In this document: positions 14,124-18,438 of the stretch, piece by piece | Position numbering within the stretch: the first letter of the stretch is position 1 | Layout: every line of letters starts with the position of its first letter | NCBI GenBank assembly: GCA_003448875.1 | Contig: DLXG01000161.1 | Location: forward strand, 11,969 to 30,406 | From: Anaerolineaceae bacterium | GTDB lineage: Bacteria; Chloroflexota; Anaerolineae; Anaerolineales; Anaerolineaceae | Length of the DNA stretch: 18,438 bases | Direction of reading: 5' to 3' | The notes under the pieces: generated by a model | What the model was told of the DNA's origin: nothing | What the model saw: the letters and a program-made list of their open reading frames with translations, nothing else | Databases searched by the model: none | Program-made: the position numbers and the translations under genes

Positions 14124-14174
14124 TACAGGTTAAATTCAATTTTCTGTTGGGGTGATTTTCAGCTCACCCGCCAA

Positions 14175-14828
14175 TCATTCTCGTTTATGAATCAGCCCCA
14201 GTTGAATGCCTTTACTGACCGCTTCCGTGCGATTGGAAGCCTCCAGTTTTTCGAGAATATGGCGGACATGGGTCTTAACCGTGTTTTCGGAGATGAACAA
14301 ATGGGCTGCAATCTGGCTGGTGGTTTGACCGGCAGCCAGACAGTCCAGCACTTCCAATTCCCGGTCGCTTAATAATGGTTGAGTCTTGATCTCCCCCTGT
14401 TGAGCCAGTGCGCGCAATACAATCCCGGTTACTTCGGGCGAGAGCGCCCCATCCCCGGCAGAAACCCGCAGGATGGCTTTACGCAAGTCGTCAGGTTCAA
14501 CGTTCTTCAGCAGGTAACCATCCGCTCCCAAACGGATAGCAGCAAGCAAGTCCTCTTCTTCCTCCGAAATCGTCAACATCAGCACACGCACCGGCAAATT
14601 CATCCGTCGAATTTGATCAACGGTTTGTATGCCATCCATCTCCGGCATGTTGACATCCAGCAGAACAATATCCGGCTTTTCCTGCTGAATTACCTGAATT
14701 GCCTCACGCCCGTTACCGGCTTCGCCAACCACCTGCAAACCGGGTAAATCATTGATCAGGCCGATTAAACCACGCCGGAAAAGCGCATGATCATCTACCA
14801 CAACCAATCGAACAGGTAAAGCACTCAT
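14175..14828 (-). CDS. NarL/FixJ-family response regulator
   Basis: 217-residue DNA-binding response regulator. The receiver domain (residues 6-120) has a full active site: acidic pair D12-D13, phosphoacceptor D58 in IVLLDVNMPEMDG, T86 and K108 in GYLLKNV. The LuxR-type helix-turn-helix (about 152-212) contains LLSDRELEVLDCLAAGQTTS, then ENTVKTHVRHILEKL. It overlaps the upstream kinase gene by four bases, so the two form one operon and very probably one signalling pair. Its target is unknown, but the oxidase operon begins directly downstream beyond a terminator, and the palindromes at 14073-14087 or 17224-17237 are candidate sites. Confidence 0.94.
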   Translation of the reverse strand: MSALPVRLVVVDDHALFRRGLIGLINDLPGLQVVGEAGNGREAIQVIQQEKPDIVLLDVNMPEMDGIQTVDQIRRMNLPVRVLMLTISEEEEDLLAAIRLGADGYLLKNVEPDDLRKAILRVSAGDGALSPEVTGIVLRALAQQGEIKTQPLLSDRELEVLDCLAAGQTTSQIAAHLFISENTVKTHVRHILEKLEASNRTEAVSKGIQLGLIHKRE

Positions 14829-16684
14829 ACCGGGGTTTCCTCTTGCTTTAAGGGTAAGTGAACTCGGATAGTCGTCCCTGCCTGAGGTTTACTGATGACC
14901 TGAAAATCAGCGCCGATCAATTCGGCTCGTTCACGCATACCGCGCAAACCATGCCGGGAAAATTCGGGCACATCCTCGGCGCTGAATCCCACCCCGTTAT
15001 CGCTGATTTCCAAAATCAGCATACCTTTCCAGTTACGAACCTCAATACGAACCTGGCTTGCCTTGGAGTGTTTGCGCACATTACTGAGCGCTTCTTGAAC
15101 AATCCTCAACAATTGAGCCTGAATTTCCGGTTCAATCTTTGGAATTGAGGATGGAAAAATTCGTTCCACCCGCATTCCACTGTTTTTCTCAAAGTCACGG
15201 GAAAGCGGTTCAAGCCAGAGGATCATGTCTTCACCCGGGCTTAACCGCAGACTATCAATTACCTGACGGGTTTCCAGATAAGCATCCGCAAGGGCTTGAT
15301 GAGACTGATGAATCATCTGCTCCAGACGCTGTAATTCACCGTGTGCCAGTTGGGTCTGCATTTGGGCAACCGTCAGTTTGAGATAGGCCAGAGTTTGAGC
15401 CAGACTGTCATGAATTTCGCGCGCCAGCCGAATGCGTTCCTGTAAAACGACCCGATATTCCCGCTCTTGCTGTAATCGTTCACTCTCCACCAGCATCGCC
15501 AGCTGGCTGGCAAGAATGGTCAGTAATTCACGGCTTGTTGGCGGAATGGACTGACGCGAGCGGGTTGTGAACAAAATCATTCCAATCAACACGCCTCCCG
15601 GCAGGCAGCAGGGCAATTCCAGAACAAGCATATCTTCTATAATACAAACTTCGTTTAGAAAGCAGTTTGCCGGACGAAGTTCGTTCAATCGTTCTCTCAT
15701 CAAATCATCTGCCGCCTGTGAATTCAGCCATTCCTCCCTGCCCACCATCAACCTCAGCCCCATAAAATGGGGCAGAGATGGCTTGATCTCCAAACGCGCT
15801 GCGTTGAAACCAAAAATCGCACACAGGCGGTCAAGCAGGTTTTGAGCATAATTCTCGGCGGAAGATTGCCAATCCTGCGGCGAATGAGACTGCCGCAAAG
15901 CTGCCTGTTCCTGCGTTTTCAGGCGGATCACTTCCAGCGCTGAAAGCATCTCGCGCAGCAGGGTGGTGAGAAATTCGTGCATTTCTCCATCTATTTGCCG
16001 ATCGGGCGGCAGGTAAATGTTCAACATTGCCAGCGTTTGAGTTTCGCGCTGCAAGGGCAGGCAATAAATTCGCACCGATTGATCAAACGGGGCTTCTAAC
16101 AACGGACATGATTCCCCTACGGTTGTTTCCAGTTTCTGACAGACACGGCAACGGTTTCGAACGCGCGGCTCGCTTAAATGTTCCGCCCAGGCTTTCAAGA
16201 CCGGCGCTGGGTAAGCTCCCTGCGTCAGAGCATTCAGCGGCTGACCCCATTCGTCAAACGGCATAAAAGAAACACCGACTGCACCGGTCATTTCACTGAA
16301 AATCGTCAGGGAGCGTTCGATTAACTCTTTTTCGGTCTGCGCCTCCAGCCAGATTTGATTCAGGCGCAGCATACCATTCAAGCGGCGTTCCAGATCGCCG
16401 CCTGCCTTGCGGGTTTCCCGCAGGGAGACCTCCAAGGCCTTCTGGCGTTTACGCCGAATCCACCAATCTGCAAACAGCCAGGAAATTGCCCCTGCCAGTA
16501 ATACAGCCGGGAGCCAGAATGCCCAGCCGCCTGGCTGGTCTTTGAGGATTAATTCCAACCCCAGCACTACAATAAAACCGGCAAGCAGAATGATCAGAGT
16601 CGAAAGATCAACCGGTTTAATAGACTTGTTCATCAAAACAAATTTTACCCTGAAACTACCGGCGCGCCATATTTCGTATAACAT
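14825..16684 (-). CDS. NarX/DegS-type sensor histidine kinase with GAF-like regions and a cysteine cluster
   Basis: 619 residues: two N-terminal TM helices (about 28-47 and 53-71) with a very short extracytoplasmic loop, a coiled segment, a GAF-like region (about 115-255), a second GAF-like region (about 275-400), a HisKA_3 domain with REIHDSLAQTLAYLK and phosphoacceptor H425, and a HATPase_c domain with an N-box-like VRKHSKA, then SDNGVGF and HGLRGMRERAELIG. The short loop argues against sensing outside the cell; C179, C182 and C193 (CX2CX10C) suggest metal, iron-sulfur or thiol-based redox sensing. The start at 16684 has AGGA ten bases upstream; ATG at 16633 is an alternative removing 17 residues. 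Operon with the response regulator. Confidence 0.92.
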   Translation of the reverse strand: MLYEIWRAGSFRVKFVLMNKSIKPVDLSTLIILLAGFIVVLGLELILKDQPGGWAFWLPAVLLAGAISWLFADWWIRRKRQKALEVSLRETRKAGGDLERRLNGMLRLNQIWLEAQTEKELIERSLTIFSEMTGAVGVSFMPFDEWGQPLNALTQGAYPAPVLKAWAEHLSEPRVRNRCRVCQKLETTVGESCPLLEAPFDQSVRIYCLPLQRETQTLAMLNIYLPPDRQIDGEMHEFLTTLLREMLSALEVIRLKTQEQAALRQSHSPQDWQSSAENYAQNLLDRLCAIFGFNAARLEIKPSLPHFMGLRLMVGREEWLNSQAADDLMRERLNELRPANCFLNEVCIIEDMLVLELPCCLPGGVLIGMILFTTRSRQSIPPTSRELLTILASQLAMLVESERLQQEREYRVVLQERIRLAREIHDSLAQTLAYLKLTVAQMQTQLAHGELQRLEQMIHQSHQALADAYLETRQVIDSLRLSPGEDMILWLEPLSRDFEKNSGMRVERIFPSSIPKIEPEIQAQLLRIVQEALSNVRKHSKASQVRIEVRNWKGMLILEISDNGVGFSAEDVPEFSRHGLRGMRERAELIGADFQVISKPQAGTTIRVHLPLKQEETPV

Positions 16685-16722
16685 TACTTTATTATCCTAA
16701 CCCCCTTTTAAGAATCTGGTTC

Positions 16723-16761
16723 AAAAAAAAGAGATGGGCAAATTCAATATTTGCCCATCTC
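16723..16761 (-). terminator. Intrinsic terminator of the cytochrome c lipoprotein gene
   Basis: A perfect 13-bp stem (GAGATGGGCAAAT at 16731-16743 with its complement at 16749-16761) and a five-base loop are followed on the minus strand by eight T. This is a strong rho-independent terminator 20 bases after the stop codon of the cytochrome gene, and keeps it transcriptionally separate from the kinase gene. Confidence 0.93.
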
Positions 16762-16781
16762 AGATAGTCGCTTATTGAATC

Positions 16782-17204
16782 TTATTTAAAGGTCTTGATG
16801 TAGGTCACCACCTGCCAGATTTGCTCATCGGTGAGAATGCCCTTCTGAGCCGGCATGGAAGAGTTGAACGGTGCCATTGAACCGCCTTCGGCGATCCGCC
16901 AGAAGAGGTAATCATCACCAGCAGTGCCAACCACCTCATTGAGGTGGGCAGGTTTCGGGTCTAAACCGGCAGCTGCGGGGCCGTCTCCCGCACCGTTAGG
17001 GCCATGACAGGAAGCGCAGCGCTCTTCGTAAATCGTTTTACCTGCTGCAGCCGCATCGCTGCCAAGCGGGTTGGTCTTGCCTGCATATTCTGCGGGGACT
17101 GCCGGTCTTTGGGATGTGGTTTGTTCACCGCCTCCGCCGCACGCAGTCAGAATGAGCGCGCTGAGCAGGAAAACTGCAATCAGCATGGGAAAAACTTTTT
17201 TCAT
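16782..17204 (-). CDS. Mono-heme cytochrome c lipoprotein
   Basis: 140 residues. The signal peptide MKKVFPMLIAVFLLSALILT ends in a lipobox with lipidated C22 followed by GGGG, a flexible tether. A class I cytochrome c domain follows: heme site C63ASCH, GAGDGP loop, methionine M117 (or M110) as sixth ligand, and a C-terminal helix DEQIWQVVTYIKTFK. The start at 17204 is fixed by AAGGAGG seven bases upstream; the frame is open to 17342 without a signal. It has its own promoter region and terminator, so it is monocistronic. It may pass electrons to the caa3 oxidase encoded nearby; its domain resembles the cytochrome c domain fused to CoxB in the C-terminal helix. Confidence 0.94.
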   Translation of the reverse strand: MKKVFPMLIAVFLLSALILTACGGGGEQTTSQRPAVPAEYAGKTNPLGSDAAAAGKTIYEERCASCHGPNGAGDGPAAAGLDPKPAHLNEVVGTAGDDYLFWRIAEGGSMAPFNSSMPAQKGILTDEQIWQVVTYIKTFK

Positions 17205-17223
17205 ATAATCCTCCTTTGGTGTA

Positions 17224-17237
17224 GTGAACCTGTTCAC
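17224..17237. promoter_or_regulatory. Perfect 14-bp palindrome, candidate operator of the cytochrome c gene
   Basis: GTGAACCTGTTCAC is a perfect inverted repeat with 6-base arms and a 2-base centre. It lies between the -10-like TATAAT (17245-17250, minus strand) and the Shine-Dalgarno, covering about +1 to +14 of the expected transcript, a typical repressor position. Confidence 0.55.
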
Positions 17238-17244
17238 AATCTTT

Positions 17245-17250
17245 ATTATA
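17245..17250 (-). promoter_or_regulatory. -10 element of the cytochrome c lipoprotein gene
   Basis: Perfect TATAAT on the minus strand, 40 bases before the ATG at 17204. No good -35 hexamer is present at 16-18 bases (best is about CTTTAT), which suggests an activator-dependent or extended promoter. Confidence 0.5.
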
Positions 17251-17398
17251 ATACGCCTGACTTGAAAATAAAGACCCTGTACAGCATCCTTGCGGGTGAT
17301 TTGTTTTATGAAAAAGAGATTAATCACCTGCGCCCCGAACACAATACCATAATGTTTTCAAGAATCATATCCTCTCCCCCAAACCCTTGATTTTCCCC

Positions 17399-17404
17399 TA
17401 TAAT
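17399..17404 (+). promoter_or_regulatory. -10 element of the CAP-LysM gene (leaderless arrangement)
   Basis: Perfect TATAAT ending six bases before the ATG at 17411. A transcript would begin at or next to the start codon. No Shine-Dalgarno is present and no clear -35 was found. Confidence 0.55.
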
Positions 17405-17410
17405 AAGCCC

Positions 17411-18438
17411 ATGCCCCTCCAAAAGATTCGATACCTGCTTCTCTTGCTTATTTTGCTGGCAGGCTTTCAACCGCGCTCCATGGTCAAGGCGGACGTCTTG
17501 TCAAAAACTCTCCAAGACGGTGAGGTAACCGCTTACGACCTGATCCTCGCTATGAACACGCTGAGAGTTTCAAACGGTTTGCCTCCTCTCGTCGAAGACC
17601 CCATCATCAACGCTGTTGCTCAGGCAACCGCTGAAATCATGGCAGTCAATCAAATGTCGTGGCATATTGGTAATGTATCCGGCCGTTTGCAATCCGCCGG
17701 CTACGGTGGAGGTGCAAAAGTTTGGGCGACCGAAAACTTTGCAGTCGGCACCAGTTTTACGATTGACCAGATCATGCTAGCCTGGGCAGACCCGGATCAC
17801 ATGATCCCGGCTGTAAACCCGGCTTACTGTCATGTGGGCGCCGGGGTTGCCAAAGCAGCCAACGGCATGACCTACTATGTCCTGCAAGCCGCCTATGTTT
17901 CCGGCAAGTCTTGCGGTGATTACCGTCCCCCGGCTAACTTCACTCCCCAACCCGGCGGGAGTCCGGCTAATCCGGGAGTACCTCAGATCATAGTGCCGGT
18001 CAAGGTGGCGACCGCTGATGAAGATGGAAAGATATTTCATGTGGTTCAATCGGGACAATCCCTTTGGGCTATTGCGGTGGCGTACAAGACCACCATTCGG
18101 GATTTGGAAGTCTGGAACAATATTTCCCGTTCTAAACCTTTGCAAGTAGGACAAAAATTATTTATCCCCAGCAGCAACACCGAAGGGTATGCCACCCCTA
18201 CGCCGGTGGGCATGGTGAAGGTTGCCACCCCCGATGCCGATGGCAGAATTATCCACGTGGTTGAACCTTACAATACCTTGATCACCATTGCCAGCGCTTA
18301 CGGGGTTTCGGTGGATACGATCCTGAGATACAACGCCATTCAAGCGGATTGGCCGCTACAAATCGGGCAAAAGCTGATCATTTATCCCGGAAACATCACC
18401 CCCAGCCCAACCCCCCGGCCATTGACACCTGTTGAAAA
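17411..18438 (+). CDS. Secreted CAP-domain protein with tandem LysM repeats (partial, runs off window end)
   Basis: At least 342 residues; the stop lies beyond the window. A signal peptide (about 1-27, MPLQKIRYLLLLLILLAGF) is followed by a CAP/SCP-PR1 domain (about 40-165). CAP features are LRVSNGLPPLVED, MSWHIG with the first conserved histidine, TENFAVG with the conserved glutamate, and WADPDHMIPAVNPAYCHVGAGV with the second histidine. A Pro/Gly-rich linker leads to LysM 1 (about 208-252, FHVVQSGQSLWAIA to LQVGQKLFIP) and LysM 2 (about 280-325, IHVVEPYNTLITIA to LQIGQKLIIYP). LysM binds peptidoglycan or chitin-like glycans, so the protein is probably held at the cell wall. The ATG follows a TATAAT directly. 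Divergent from the cytochrome gene. Confidence 0.9.
   Translation, partial: MPLQKIRYLLLLLILLAGFQPRSMVKADVLSKTLQDGEVTAYDLILAMNTLRVSNGLPPLVEDPIINAVAQATAEIMAVNQMSWHIGNVSGRLQSAGYGGGAKVWATENFAVGTSFTIDQIMLAWADPDHMIPAVNPAYCHVGAGVAKAANGMTYYVLQAAYVSGKSCGDYRPPANFTPQPGGSPANPGVPQIIVPVKVATADEDGKIFHVVQSGQSLWAIAVAYKTTIRDLEVWNNISRSKPLQVGQKLFIPSSNTEGYATPTPVGMVKVATPDADGRIIHVVEPYNTLITIASAYGVSVDTILRYNAIQADWPLQIGQKLIIYPGNITPSPTPRPLTPVE
17999..18430 (+). repeat. Tandem 216-bp (72-residue) linker-LysM units
   Basis: Two in-frame units start with VKVATADEDGK (17999) and VKVATPDADGR (18215), exactly 216 bases apart, each containing the linker, one LysM and a Thr/Pro-rich end. They are diverged, showing an older internal duplication. 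Confidence 0.8.

Noticed and set aside
14150..14169. Small hairpin GGGTGA/TCACCC just after the response regulator stop
   Set aside because: Only a 6-bp stem with an 8-base loop and no T-run; the longer hairpin at 14088-14123 explains termination better.
17224..17237. Palindrome read as a LexA box
   Set aside because: The Gram-positive type LexA box needs GAAC and GTTC separated by four bases; here only two bases separate them, and no SOS gene is near.
17309..17353. Possible 14-residue ORF starting MKKRLITCAP on the plus strand
   Set aside because: No Shine-Dalgarno and no supporting context; such short frames are expected by chance.
1..18438. Search by eye for CRISPR arrays, tRNA/rRNA genes, insertion sequences and phage genes
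   Set aside because: None seen; all longer stretches are explained by the annotated genes, and no evenly spaced short repeats or transposase motifs were found.

Overview
The window looks like part of a Chloroflexota chromosome, probably an Anaerolineae-type bacterium with aerobic respiration. This is an inference from moderate GC content, gene content and protein style (lipoproteins, NarL/DegS-type kinases with GAF-like regions, a CAP-LysM secreted protein, an A2-type caa3 oxidase). No rRNA, tRNA, CRISPR array, insertion sequence or phage gene was seen. Coding density is high; all gaps between genes are under about 210 bases.

Left part (1-4602). A minus-strand housekeeping operon runs lspA (signal peptidase II, TTG start), rluD-family pseudouridine synthase, then a low-specificity L-threonine aldolase cut by the window edge. 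Divergent from it, a plus-strand group starts at a near-consensus sigma-70 promoter: thpR (2'-5' RNA ligase-like phosphodiesterase), rsfS (ribosome silencing factor, apparently starting at a CTG codon), then a five-heme c-type cytochrome lipoprotein.

Centre (4592-14037, minus strand). A long oxidase operon encodes a complete A2-type caa3 cytochrome c oxidase and its assembly factors. In order of transcription: coxB (subunit II with a CuA site and a fused cytochrome c domain, here reading in frame from an upstream degenerate receiver-like domain), coxA, small subunit IV, coxC, a Sco copper chaperone, an unrecognised membrane protein with a degenerate cupredoxin-like domain, SURF1, and a heme A synthase/heme O synthase fusion (CtaA-CtaB). 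Two further genes follow in the same run: a small DUF3311-like membrane protein and a sodium:solute symporter. The symporter converges on the cytochrome gene with an 11-base overlap.

Right part (14088-18438). Upstream of the oxidase operon, and separated from it by a terminator, is a two-component pair (NarL-type response regulator and DegS/NarX-type histidine kinase with a cysteine cluster) that is a natural candidate regulator of the oxidase. Next is a monocistronic mono-heme cytochrome c lipoprotein with its own promoter, a perfect palindrome at the transcription start region and a strong intrinsic terminator; it is a plausible electron donor to the oxidase. Divergent from it, a secreted CAP-domain protein with at least two LysM repeats runs off the window end and appears to be expressed from a leaderless transcript.

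The most unusual point is the junction at 13629-13653. An open reading frame for a pseudo-receiver runs without a stop into coxB. However, coxB has its own strong ribosome binding site, and the frame passes through a run of six C; one base fewer would separate the two genes with a classic ATGA overlap. This is either a real regulatory fusion, a slippage switch or a sequence error, and can be resolved directly.
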